From the NCBI GenBank assembly GCA_026421245.1, contig JAPKDJ010000001.1:62001-126000 (forward strand): a stretch of 64,000 bases of DNA, written 5' to 3'. Below the pieces are notes generated by a model that saw only the letters and a list, made by a program, of their open reading frames with translations, did no database searches and was not told the origin of the DNA. Position numbers and translations under genes: made by a program. Position 1 is the first letter of the stretch; every line of letters starts with the position of its first letter. Shown piece by piece: positions 24,323 through 34,300 of the stretch. This DNA is from Akkermansiaceae bacterium. Lineage in GTDB: Bacteria; Verrucomicrobiota; Verrucomicrobiia; Verrucomicrobiales; Akkermansiaceae.

Positions 24323-25366
24323 TTAGAGGAAAACTTTCTTTCCGTCATTCTTCGCGCTTTCGTAGATGGCAGTGATGACTTCCACGGACTTGCGAGCCTC
24401 GGCGGCACAAGTCGAAGGTTCGCGGCCTTCGGCGATGGCAGCGACGACTTCTTCAAAGTTTCGCTGGTGTTGGTGAAAGTTGATGGCGGTCGGATCATTT
24501 GCTCCCAGTCCCGCTTCCTGGCCCTTCATGAGGGTATTTTTGATTTCGGAATCCTCAGGCTTCTCTTCACGGAAGTCCCACATTTCGAAGGCTTCATCGG
24601 CAAGGAATACGGAGCCGTCGGTGCCAGAAAGTTGGACGCGGGCAGGGTGGCCGTCTTTCGACCAAGTACAGGTGGAGGCTTCAATGACGCCCCGGGCTCC
24701 GCTTTCAAATTCCACGATGGCGACGCAGTGGTCCTCCACTTCGATGCGCTCGTGAGCGAGGAGTGCGGTGTTGGCTTGCACGCTCTTGATTGGACCCGCG
24801 AGGTAGATGAGGGCATCGACCGTATGGATGGATTGGTTCATCAGGGCCCCCCCACCATCGAGTGCCCAGGTGCCACGCCAGCCGGCGGAATCGTAGTAGG
24901 CCTGGTCGCGATACCACTTGATGTACGCGGAGGCGGAGCAAAGTGTTCCAAAGCGGCCTTCGTCGGCGGCTTTTTTAAAGGCGTCCATCCCAGGATGGAA
25001 GCGGCGGTTGAGGACCGCTGCGAGTGTTTTACCATTCTCCTTGGCGGCGGCCGTGAGTTGATCGATCCGCTCGGTCGTGATTTCGAGAGGCTTTTCAACG
25101 ATAGCGTGCTTGCCGGCATTGAGCGCGGCGAGAGTGGGGTCCAGATGGGCTCCACTTGGGGTTCCAACAGTCACGATTTCGAGTTCGTCGTCGGCCATGA
25201 ATTCGGCCATGTCCGAGTAGGCCTTGCCTCCGTATTCCCCAGCGAGCTTGTCAGCGGCCTCCTGACGAAGGTCGAAAACCGAGTGCAAGGTTCCGCCGGC
25301 CATGGCGGTGATGGCTTTAGCGTGGAAATGACCGATCATTCCGGCTCCGATAATTCCGAATTTCAT
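24323..25366 (-). CDS. Gfo/Idh/MocA-family oxidoreductase (cytoplasmic)
   Basis: 347 residues from the ATG at 25366; an in-frame TTG five codons upstream is less likely because the Rossmann strand 'MKFGIIGAGMIGHFHAKAI' starts directly at the ATG. Further motifs are 'IVTVGTPSGAHLDPTLAAL', 'GKHAIVEKPLEITTE' (the catalytic EKP motif) and 'ALDGGGALMNQSIHTVDAL' (the GGG...HxxD motif of the substrate domain). There is no signal peptide, unlike the paralogue at 13753. It is an NAD(P)-dependent sugar or inositol dehydrogenase of unknown substrate. It is divergent from the VIT/VWA locus across about 100 bp. Confidence 0.92.
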   Translation of the reverse strand: MKFGIIGAGMIGHFHAKAITAMAGGTLHSVFDLRQEAADKLAGEYGGKAYSDMAEFMADDELEIVTVGTPSGAHLDPTLAALNAGKHAIVEKPLEITTERIDQLTAAAKENGKTLAAVLNRRFHPGMDAFKKAADEGRFGTLCSASAYIKWYRDQAYYDSAGWRGTWALDGGGALMNQSIHTVDALIYLAGPIKSVQANTALLAHERIEVEDHCVAIVEFESGARGVIEASTCTWSKDGHPARVQLSGTDGSVFLADEAFEMWDFREEKPEDSEIKNTLMKGQEAGLGANDPTAINFHQHQRNFEEVVAAIAEGREPSTCAAEARKSVEVITAIYESAKNDGKKVFL

Positions 25367-25467
25367 AATGGGGTGCAACAAGTTGAAACGATCGCCGTAG
25401 GTCTGGCAAGGAAGCCTTTACATTCTATTTACACACAGGGCGGGAAAGTTGCGCTTAATCTGTCTCC

Positions 25468-27684
25468 ATGACACGAGGAGGATTTACAAAGCGCGCCATG
25501 TTTGCGGGAGGGGGAGCTTTCATTTGGTTGCCGGCCAAGGCGCAGCATCATGCTCATCCACATCATTGGTCGATGCCGCATGTGCGTCCACGTCCCAATC
25601 ATCCAGCCACGCTCAAGGTGACCCAGATCGAGGCTAATGTTACCATCAAGGGGCAGGTTGCGACGACGGAGTTACTTCTCTCGTTTCAAAATCCAGGCGG
25701 GGCCGCCAAGGAAGGGCGTGCCCTTTTGCCGGTTCCGAGTAAGGCAACCTTGAAGTCCTTCGCGATGGAGGGACCGAGCGGGAAGATCGAAGCAGAACTT
25801 CTGCCCAGAAAAGAGGCCCGCCAAATTTATGATGAGATTGTCAGCCGATTAAAAGATCCTGCCATTCTTGAGTTCGCCGGATTGGGCGCCGTGAAGACGG
25901 GGGTCTTTCCGGTGCCTCCCAGAAAAACAGTGCGACTGCGGATGGTTTATGAGGAGCTGTTGTCAGCCGAGGGTGATCGGGTTGACTACACGCTGCCCCG
26001 CACGCAAGCGATGGTTTCCGATGCTCCTCCGTGGAAGATTTCGGTGGATTGGAAGGAGGCGGGTGGAATTCGCACCCTCTATTCTCCTTCGCACGAAATT
26101 AAACTGGAGCGCGATTCCGGGAAGAAGGTTTCGTTTCAGCTCGCTGGGAAAATTAACCCGGGGCCGCTGCAGGTCTCCATTCTGAAGCGTCGCTCGAAGC
26201 AAGCGGTCGCGAGCTTTCTCTCCCACTCTGAAAAAGATGATCAGGGATATTTCCTCATGCTGCTGTCCCCCCCGGAGCGCGATGAAAATGCTCCCCGCTT
26301 TAAGCGGGACGTCACGCTGGTGATGGATCGTTCGGGGAGCATGGCGGGCGCGAAGTTGAAGCAAGCCCGTGCCGCCGCCCGACAGGTTTTGGGAGGCTTG
26401 GAAGATGGCGAGCGTTTCAACCTCATTACTTACAATGAATCGGTCGAAAGCTTCGCCGAACAACCGGTCGAACTGAACGAAGAGGTTCGCAAAAATGCCC
26501 ACCAATATCTCGACCACCTCCGCGTGAGTGGTGGCACCAATATCCACGACGCTCTCACCACTGCGCTCGGGCAAGTCACGAAAGAGGGCTTCCTTCCGAT
26601 GGTTCTTTTTCTGACTGATGGCCTCCCAACGATTGGTGAGACCTCCGAGGTCAAGATCCGCGAGTCTGTTGCCAAAGCGAACGGCGGAAAGCGTCCCATC
26701 TTCACCTTCGGCGTGGGGGTTGATGTGAATACGCCGCTCCTCTCGCGCCTTGCTGATGACAGCCGTGCCGTTCCGACTTTTGTCCTGCCGAGTGAAGATG
26801 TGGAGCTGAAGGTGGCCCGTGTTTTTCGTCGGCTCTCCGGTCCCGTTCTTCGCTCGCCCAAGCTCTCAGTGGGTGGCGACCCCGGCCGCATCACGGATCT
26901 CCTCCCCTCAGCTCTCCCTGACTTTTTTGAGCAGGATCAGATCGTTTTAGTGGGACGTTATTTCGGCCAAGAAAAATTGGAATTCACTTTGAAAGGTCAC
27001 GATGGACGAGATGAGAAGACCTTCACCTTTGACTTTAAGCCAAGCGCTAAAAGGAACTCTGACTTCGTCCCACGCCTCTGGGCCACGCGCAAGATTGCGG
27101 TGCTCACCGAGGCTCTCCGCGATCTCGGGGCTGACTCCTCGATGATGGGGCTCACCGGAAATGCGACTTCCGCCAATGATCCTCGTATGAAGGAATTGGT
27201 CGATGAGATTGTCCGACTTTCCACCGAGTATGGCATCCTGACTGAATACACCGCATTTCTTGCGAGGGAGGGGGAGGTCTTCAACTCCCGCGATGCTCAA
27301 AACAGGATCGCGACCGGAAACTTTGTCGGTCGTGCTCTCAAGAAGCGCAGCGGCAATGCCGGGGTGAATCAAGAAATGAATCTCCAGAAATCGAAGACCG
27401 GAACCGTTGATAAATTCAACCGCTACGTGAACGAGGACCTCAAAGAGGAGGCCGTGATGAAAGTGCAGCAAGTCGGTCACAAGACTTTCTGGGGCCGGGG
27501 CGACCAATGGGTTGATGCTGAGGCCACCAATCTCCCCGCTGCCAAGTCCACCACGGTTGAAATCGGGAGCCCTGAGTTCTTCAAGTTGGTCGACCGCCTC
27601 GTCGCTCTGAATGAACAGAGTTCCCTTGCTCTCGGCAGCAAAACCCAGCTCATGATCGATGGGAAACTTTACCAACTTCGCTAA
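25468..27684 (+). CDS. VIT and von Willebrand A domain protein
   Basis: 738 residues. The N-terminus ('TKRAMFAGGGAFIWLPAKA') resembles an export signal, possibly a Lys-Arg variant of a Tat signal, and is followed by a His-rich stretch (about 27-49). A VIT domain spans about 45-170, with 'RKEARQIYDEIVS' and the 'FPVPPRKTVRLRMVYEELL' strands. The VWA domain carries a complete MIDAS 'DRSGSM' (Asp287 to Met292) and 'FLTDGLPTIGE'. The C-terminal part resembles inter-alpha-trypsin-inhibitor heavy-chain-like bacterial proteins, with 'ILTEYTAFLAREGE'. It is the first of four co-oriented genes (a second VWA protein, a response regulator and a histidine kinase). The function is unknown; metal-dependent protein binding in the envelope is the family expectation. 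Confidence 0.9.
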   Translation: MTRGGFTKRAMFAGGGAFIWLPAKAQHHAHPHHWSMPHVRPRPNHPATLKVTQIEANVTIKGQVATTELLLSFQNPGGAAKEGRALLPVPSKATLKSFAMEGPSGKIEAELLPRKEARQIYDEIVSRLKDPAILEFAGLGAVKTGVFPVPPRKTVRLRMVYEELLSAEGDRVDYTLPRTQAMVSDAPPWKISVDWKEAGGIRTLYSPSHEIKLERDSGKKVSFQLAGKINPGPLQVSILKRRSKQAVASFLSHSEKDDQGYFLMLLSPPERDENAPRFKRDVTLVMDRSGSMAGAKLKQARAAARQVLGGLEDGERFNLITYNESVESFAEQPVELNEEVRKNAHQYLDHLRVSGGTNIHDALTTALGQVTKEGFLPMVLFLTDGLPTIGETSEVKIRESVAKANGGKRPIFTFGVGVDVNTPLLSRLADDSRAVPTFVLPSEDVELKVARVFRRLSGPVLRSPKLSVGGDPGRITDLLPSALPDFFEQDQIVLVGRYFGQEKLEFTLKGHDGRDEKTFTFDFKPSAKRNSDFVPRLWATRKIAVLTEALRDLGADSSMMGLTGNATSANDPRMKELVDEIVRLSTEYGILTEYTAFLAREGEVFNSRDAQNRIATGNFVGRALKKRSGNAGVNQEMNLQKSKTGTVDKFNRYVNEDLKEEAVMKVQQVGHKTFWGRGDQWVDAEATNLPAAKSTTVEIGSPEFFKLVDRLVALNEQSSLALGSKTQLMIDGKLYQLR

Positions 27685-27704
27685 TCTCAAATCTAAATAA
27701 TATT

Positions 27705-28838
27705 ATGAAAAAACATCCGAAAACTCTTGTCGCCCTCTGTGGCGCACTTCTCTTCAATTCAGCTCCGGCTCAGGAGGAGATCAAACCCAAGGACGGTCAG
27801 TCCAAAGTCCAGATCGCGATCCTTCTTGATACGAGCGGTAGCATGAGCGGCCTCATTGAGCAGACCAAAACGCAGCTTTGGAAAGTCGTAAATACCTTCA
27901 TCGGCGCGAAGCAGAATGGGCAGGTTCCTTTTGTGGAAGTCGCTCTGTATGAATATGGCTCAGGCTCTGGAGAGAATTTTATTCGCCCGATTCAGACGCT
28001 GACGCGGGATCTTGATCAAATCAGTGCGGATCTCTTTTCGCTTAAGACGAGTGGCAGCCAGGAATTTTGTGGTGCGGTCATTTCTGAAGCGACCACGAAG
28101 CTCAAGTGGGACGCCTCGCCTGATGTTTACAAGGCGATCTTCATTGCTGGCAACGAGCCCTTTACCCAGGGGCCGGTTGACCCGAGCGAGGCTTGTAAGA
28201 AGGCCATCGCGAAAGGAATCATCGTGAACACCATTCACTGTGGGACCGAAGCGGAAGGGATCAATGGAGGTTGGAAATCTGGAGCCTTGCTTGCGGATGG
28301 AAACTTTCTCGTCATCAATCATAACGCCGCTGTGGTCCATATCGAAGCACCACAGGATGCCGAGATTGTCGCGCTGAATGAGAAGCTTAATAAAACCTAC
28401 ATCGCTTATGGCAAAGAAGGGGCGGTCAAAGCCGAATCACAAGTCGCGCAGGATGGCAATGCGCTCAAAAAGAAAAAATCAGGGGCTGCGGTGCAACGTG
28501 CCGTGACCAAGTCGAGTGGCAACTACTTTAACGCCAGTTGGGATCTCGGTGATGCTTCCAAGGACAAGAATTTTGACTGGACCAAGGTAAAGGACAAAGA
28601 CCTTCCCGAGGAGATGAAGAAGCTTGACCTTGAGGGGCGCAAAAAATTCGTCGCCGACAAGCTCGCTGCGCGCACGAAAGTTCAGAAGGAGATTCAAACT
28701 CTCAATGAAGCTCGCAAAAAATTCGTCGCAGGGAAGCGGAAGGCAGATGCGGAGGGCGGTGAGGAAACCCTCGATGTTGCAGTCACAAAAACAGTGCGCG
28801 ACCAAGCTGCTAAAAAAGGGTATCAGTTTAAAAAGTAA
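27705..28838 (+). CDS. Secreted von Willebrand A domain protein
   Basis: 377 residues with a signal peptide (about 1-22, ending 'NSAPAQ'). The VWA domain starts near residue 35 and has an intact MIDAS 'LLDTSGSMSGL' (Asp42). The later 'GSQEFCGAVISEA' and 'IFIAGNEPFTQGP' are consistent with the VWA fold. The C-terminal third is Lys-rich and helical (about 245-377). It starts 20 bp after the VIT-VWA gene and ends 6 bp before the response regulator, so all four genes are probably one operon. It may work as a partner of the VIT-VWA protein; no direct evidence. Confidence 0.9.
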   Translation: MKKHPKTLVALCGALLFNSAPAQEEIKPKDGQSKVQIAILLDTSGSMSGLIEQTKTQLWKVVNTFIGAKQNGQVPFVEVALYEYGSGSGENFIRPIQTLTRDLDQISADLFSLKTSGSQEFCGAVISEATTKLKWDASPDVYKAIFIAGNEPFTQGPVDPSEACKKAIAKGIIVNTIHCGTEAEGINGGWKSGALLADGNFLVINHNAAVVHIEAPQDAEIVALNEKLNKTYIAYGKEGAVKAESQVAQDGNALKKKKSGAAVQRAVTKSSGNYFNASWDLGDASKDKNFDWTKVKDKDLPEEMKKLDLEGRKKFVADKLAARTKVQKEIQTLNEARKKFVAGKRKADAEGGEETLDVAVTKTVRDQAAKKGYQFKK

Positions 28839-28844
28839 GCGCTC

Positions 28845-29534
28845 ATGCCAGTCCCCACCATACTCGTTGTTGAAGACGACGCCGCCGTGCGTCGCGGGGT
28901 CGTCGATGCCCTGACCTATGCCGGATATGAGGTTTTAGCGGCGTCCGATGGTCGGGAAGGGAGAGAGGCGGCCTTGACGGCTCGCTACGATCTCCTCCTC
29001 CTCGATCTTATTCTGCCGCACTATACCGGCTTCGAAATCCTCGAAGCTCTTCAAGGAAATCGGGCGGGCCAAGCGGTCATTATTCTCTCTGCGAAAGGGG
29101 AGGAAAATGACCGCATCAAGGGGCTTAAGATGGGGGCCGATGATTACGTCATGAAACCCTTCAGCGCGCGCGAACTTTTGGCGCGGGTTGATGCCGTTCT
29201 TCGTCGCACGACGGAGCGGCAGGCCTTGGGGCAAAAGCATGAAGTGGCCGGACGGGTGATTGATCTGACTTGCGCCGAGATCGTTTATGATGGAGCTCGT
29301 CAGGAACTTTCCGAACGAGAGGTGGGTGTGTTGAGATACCTTATCGCTAACCCTGCGCGCCCCGTTCCGCGCGATGAACTTTTACGCCATGTCTGGGGGA
29401 TCGACCCCAATCGAATTGAAACCCGTACGGTGGACATGCACATTGCCCATATTCGCAAAAAGCTGGGTGATCATTCCCAGAAAATCCTCGAGACGGTTCG
29501 TGGTCGCGGCTACCGTCTTGCTCCGAAATCATGA
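28845..29534 (+). CDS. OmpR/PhoB-family response regulator
   Basis: 229 residues. The receiver domain (1-120) has the acidic pair 'VVEDDAAV' (Glu10-Asp12), the phosphorylated Asp54 in 'LLLLDLILP', and the conserved Lys104 in 'YVMKPFSARELL'. The C-terminal winged helix (about 130-229) has 'LSEREVGVLRYLIANPARPV' and 'VDMHIAHIRKKLGD', typical of the OmpR/PhoB DNA-binding fold. It overlaps the histidine kinase by 4 nt and is its obvious partner. The genes controlled are unknown; autoregulation of the VIT/VWA locus is an inference from the operon. Confidence 0.96.
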   Translation: MPVPTILVVEDDAAVRRGVVDALTYAGYEVLAASDGREGREAALTARYDLLLLDLILPHYTGFEILEALQGNRAGQAVIILSAKGEENDRIKGLKMGADDYVMKPFSARELLARVDAVLRRTTERQALGQKHEVAGRVIDLTCAEIVYDGARQELSEREVGVLRYLIANPARPVPRDELLRHVWGIDPNRIETRTVDMHIAHIRKKLGDHSQKILETVRGRGYRLAPKS

Positions 29535-31339
29535 ATCGTTCCTGGCTCATTTGGGTGGTTTTGGTGGGGTGTGCGGCACTCATTCTGGGAATGTTTGCTT
29601 GGATCACGGAGCGTGCCCTGACTTCAGAAAAAGAACGGGCCGAGGCTGAGGCACAATCTCTTCTGGGTGAGCGGGTTCGGCTTTCGCTTTCCCGGATGGA
29701 TGGGATTGGCTCTGATCTTCTTGTTGCCGAGAACCTTCGGGCACCGATGTTTTTTCGGGCGTATTTTTCGCCGGCCAACATTGTCACAAATCAGTTTCAG
29801 AATGTGGAACAAGGGATCGTGCTTCAGCCGTCTCCTTTGCTCGTCGAAGAGGTGGACTTCATAAATCTTCACTTCGAAGTGAGTCCTCGGGGCGAGGTCA
29901 GCTCGCCCCAGGTTCCGAGAGGAAATCAACGGGAACGCGCCCTTGGCTCGGGTTTGGACCAAAGGAGGTTGGAGATGATGGATACTCGTTTTGAAGCTCT
30001 TCAGAAAGTGCTTCCCAAACGATCGGCGATGGCTGCCGTCTTTGGGCACGAGGTGAAAATTAACGAACCCGAGACACAGGCCGCGAATAAATGGTTGAGT
30101 GAGAATGCTGCCCAAATTGCTCCGCAGAAACCAAAGGTCAAAGAGGAGTATCAGGAGAAACTTGTCCAACGGGAACAGGCTTCTCGCTCGAAAGCCTACG
30201 TTCAGAAAATCGAGAAAGCTGCTAAGAAGTCCGCCGACTGGGGAAATACAAAGTCCCTCAATATGCCATCGGGGCCTGATCCCGACGGAATCCTAAGCGT
30301 CTCACCATTCATGCCTCTCTGGCATAATGCCGAACTGTTTTTTGTCAGGGAAGTCCGGAGGATGAGAAGCTGGACCTACCAGGGATTTTGGATCGCCAAG
30401 GAGGAATTAAAAAGCGCCCTCATGGCGGAGGCACCTTTGGATCTTGGGCAGGCTTACCTAGTCCGAGGTGACCAGTCTCCAGAGAATCCCGATCGCCTTG
30501 TTTCCCTTCCATGGGCTTTATTGACCAGCCCTGCTCCTGATATTGAGATTCCGGCACTGACGCCTCTTCGTAAAACGCTCATCGCGGGATGGATTGCGGC
30601 CGTGGCTGCATTGCTTGCGCTCTGCCTACTTCTGGCCGGAGTGATGAAACTCAGTGCGCGACGTGCGGCCTTCGTTTCTTCCGTGACCCACGAATTGCGG
30701 ACTCCTCTCACGACTTTTCGGCTCTATTCGGAAATGTTAGCCGATGGAATGGTCACCGATGAAGAGAAGAAGCAGGATTATCTCCGGACCATGCAAAGTG
30801 AATCCGAAAGACTCAATCACCTTGTTGAAAACGTTCTTTCCTATGCCCGCATCGAGCGGGGGAATGCTCGTTCGAAGTTCGAGAAACTCGGTGTCGCCGA
30901 TCTCATCGAGCGAATGCGCCCAGTCCTTCAGCGTCGGGTTGACCAGGCGGCGGCGGCGCTTTCAATCGAGATCGCCGCCGATCTCGGAAAAGTCGAAACC
31001 GATGTCAGAGCGGTGGAGCAGATCCTTTTTAATTTGATCGATAATGCCTGTAAGTATGGCCTCCTCGAGGGGCAGCAAGGTCATGTTACCTTGGATGTCC
31101 GAAAGGGGCGACGAGGGATTATTTTTGAAGTCAGAGATGAGGGGAGGGGAATCGATCGGGCGGAAAAGAAGCGGCTCTTCAGAGCATTTCACAAGAGTGC
31201 CCACGATGCCGCCCACGACAAACCCGGAGTGGGGCTTGGGCTTGCCTTGTGCCGGCGTTTGGCCCGGGCCCTTGGTGGCGATCTGGAGCTCGGAAGCTCT
31301 CGGGAGGGAGGCGCGAGCTTTGTGTTGAATCTTCCCTAA
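29531..31339 (+). CDS. Sensor histidine kinase with a large extracytoplasmic domain
   Basis: 602 residues. TM1 (about 5-25) and TM2 (about 352-372) enclose a roughly 325-residue sensor region of no recognised family. It contains a basic coiled-coil-like part (about 175-245, 'KPKVKEEYQEKLVQREQ'). The catalytic core is complete: the H-box 'SSVTHELRTPLTTF' with His387, the N-box 'NLIDNACKYG', the G1 box 'DEGRGID' and the G2 box 'GVGLGLALCRR'. The sensor probably detects something in the periplasm; the two VWA proteins encoded upstream are possible partners. The start ATGA overlaps the response-regulator stop. Confidence 0.95.
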   Translation: MNRSWLIWVVLVGCAALILGMFAWITERALTSEKERAEAEAQSLLGERVRLSLSRMDGIGSDLLVAENLRAPMFFRAYFSPANIVTNQFQNVEQGIVLQPSPLLVEEVDFINLHFEVSPRGEVSSPQVPRGNQRERALGSGLDQRRLEMMDTRFEALQKVLPKRSAMAAVFGHEVKINEPETQAANKWLSENAAQIAPQKPKVKEEYQEKLVQREQASRSKAYVQKIEKAAKKSADWGNTKSLNMPSGPDPDGILSVSPFMPLWHNAELFFVREVRRMRSWTYQGFWIAKEELKSALMAEAPLDLGQAYLVRGDQSPENPDRLVSLPWALLTSPAPDIEIPALTPLRKTLIAGWIAAVAALLALCLLLAGVMKLSARRAAFVSSVTHELRTPLTTFRLYSEMLADGMVTDEEKKQDYLRTMQSESERLNHLVENVLSYARIERGNARSKFEKLGVADLIERMRPVLQRRVDQAAAALSIEIAADLGKVETDVRAVEQILFNLIDNACKYGLLEGQQGHVTLDVRKGRRGIIFEVRDEGRGIDRAEKKRLFRAFHKSAHDAAHDKPGVGLGLALCRRLARALGGDLELGSSREGGASFVLNLP

Positions 31340-31351
31340 TCCGAACTGGGA

Positions 31352-34300
31352 CTATGGTGCGGAAACGATCCGCACGCGATAGAATCTGCGGACTTCGTCG
31401 GGTGTGATGGAGAGGGACTCCTGAAGTTCGTTCCCTGCCACAGTGACGGAGCTTCCAGTGAGATTGGTGTTACTCCAGGTGGCCAAATCATCTGAACTTT
31501 GAATCTGCCAAGTGACTTCATTAGCGAAAGGGTTGCGGGTAAAGTTCAGCGAGAGACTATTTCCAGATGTGCTGATCGAAACCGGGTTTTCACTAGCAAG
31601 TGCCGGATTGGTGCCGAAGAAATATTCGGCAAGATTTGTGAGTCCATCTTCATCGTCATCACCATTGGGCTCGCCAGGGTAGAGGACATCAGGAAGTCCG
31701 GGATTTCCTCCTGAGATATCCGAGGCTTTCCAGCTGGTGGGGAGCCCGTGATTTGGATTCGAGAGGGGATCGACGAGCACCAGTGATGTTCCAAGGCCAT
31801 CGGCACTGGGGGGCCAACCTAGACTTGCGTCGTCATCGTAGTCGAAGCTTTGGATTAAGCTGTTATCGTTGGCAGCGAGGATGATGGTCTCGCCACCGTT
31901 TGAGAAGCTGCTCTCAAAGTTTCCGGGAGCTAGCAAGAAACCGCTTTCCCCATAGGATGCGATAAAGGTATCGCGATCCCTGGTGATGACGGTCCGTTGG
32001 AGGGGTTGCAGAACAAAGCCCGCGGGGAAGGTGTAAAGGATTCCATCGGTAAAGCTGACGTTGGTGAGGTCAAGAGTCAGTTCGGGGTTGATGTTGAGAA
32101 TCTCGATGAACTCAAGATTTTCATCAGGTCCCTGGGGATTATACATGATCTCGGAGACAACAATGCCTCCGGAGGAGGCGGGAGTCCCTACGATAAAATC
32201 TGCTTCGCGGAGGGCCGACCATTCGCCATTTGACAGGGTTCGTGATTTAACGATTCCGGTCTGCGTGAGATTGACAACATTTCCTCCCAGGGCATTTTTT
32301 CGTTCGATGACTGACATCTGGATTCCGAGATCCGAATTACCTGGGGAGAAGTTGTGCAATTCCACGGCAATGGTGTTTGTTCCCTCTTGAAGCTCGCCGG
32401 GAGCCAGAGAGTAATTAAAAATGACGGGCTCGGATTCAGAGTCGGCAGGGCCAAAATCGGAGTAGTTGACCACGGGGTTTGTAAAGTTATCGCGGTGGAT
32501 TTCACGGCCATTCAAGTAAACGATCATGGCGTCATCACGGATGATGTTAAAAATCAATTCGGGGATATCGATGGCGTCGGCGACCTGAAAATCCTTCCGG
32601 AAGTAGACAGTGGGATAGGCTCTGCCAAAGGGTCCAATGTTTAGAATGGTGTTGGGCGTGGGAATGCCGGTGACCGCGTTGGCCAACCGCCCAGCAAGTG
32701 GTCCTTGTGCTCCATTTGGGTTGATTGCGGGATCCGGTGCCCAAGTGTTGTCATGAAAGGCAGGGTGTTTCCAGTCATCTGTGCCATACGAGGGGTTTTC
32801 AACCACAACATTGCTCGGGGATAGTGCGGTGGTGCCGGTGAGGTAAGTCCAGCCGAAGTCATTGATTCCGACGATCTCTGTTTCGATAAATCCACCAAAG
32901 GTGCCGGCCGTCGGGTTAACGCTACCTCCGGAAAGGCGGGGGTCCGAACCATCCGAGGTGAAGTAGACAGCCCCATCAGGAGTGGTCAGTTGAAGCGGGA
33001 AGTTCATGGGAACGACCCCCCCAAATTGTGAATACTGGGGAGGGTCAATGGAGGGATAAAGCTTCTGTCCTCGGAGTTCCCGAATGAATGCCCGAGAGTT
33101 GTCGAGATCGTGAAGAGTGGGGAGGTAATTGTCGGTGATATTTTCAATTTCCTTCACCCAGTGTTGCTCTCGGGTGAAGTAGATGGGGGAGTTGATGGTG
33201 GGTGGGTAGTGGTCGCTGTTGATGTTTGCGCTACTCGACGGGGTGTTCCCATACGGGGTGGAAGCTTGGACATCACCCCAGCGGGCTGACTCGGCAACGA
33301 TGGCCTTGTCGATTTGGTTGTTGATTTCAAGAAAGCTTAGAATGGTGTTTTCCACCGTGAGAGCGCCATCATCATGAAGATGTTTGTAGACGCGGTCTGC
33401 GAAGAGCATTTTAAAATCGTCATTCCGACGAAGACGCTGGAAAGGCAGCATGCCGGTTCGTGAATCGTTGTAGCGATTCCAGGAATACTTATCGAAAGCG
33501 ATTTCCTGGTCCCAGACGTTAAAACGATAACGGCCATCTCCGCTGAGAGCGTTGGCCGCAGCATAAGAGTTTTTGGTAGGCCAATCTTCGGAGTCGCCAA
33601 AGAGGTGAAGGATGACCCAATCGGCATAGTTTTCGACATCGATTTTGGTCTTGGCGGTTTCGTAGACGGCGGGGCTTGAAACGCCGCTACCCAGAGTGGA
33701 AAGCATGGAGTTCCAAAGTGGCCCGGGAGAGCCAAGGTCGGCGTTGACCTCCCAGTCTTCTTTGTTTCCACCGAGGTGATCGGCGTAAAAGTCATCTTCA
33801 ACTCGTTCACTCAGATTATGAAGCCCAAAGTAGGCTCCGTTGACGTAAAGGTGGATGAAGTTACCATAAGATGAGGGTTGTCCCATATCACGGAAGAGTT
33901 CCTTCATCCAAACATCACGGGTGTAGAGCGAGTCGTTTGGGCGGTAACGGGCGGAACTCCACGAGGCAAGAGCCCAAGAGTCGGTAAAGCATGCCCTAAG
34001 AACGAGCTTGTTAAATTCATCGACCGGAGATTCCGGGAAAAGGTTGTATTTTAGTTTCCCAATTCCAACGGATGAAGAAAAGGTGAGGCGGAGGGAATGC
34101 TTTTGCATCCGGTTTGGAGTCCGGGAGGAGTTACCGTGTGTTTCGATTTTGCAGTCTTCCTGGAACCCCCGGCTCCCATCCGGGAGGATGTATTCCACCG
34201 AGCAGATCCGTTCAAAGCGGTCGCGAGGAGTGCCATAAAGGCTCTTGGGTGATGTGGAGGTTCCGGTGCGGGTTGTGACAAAATCCTCCTGCTTCATGGT

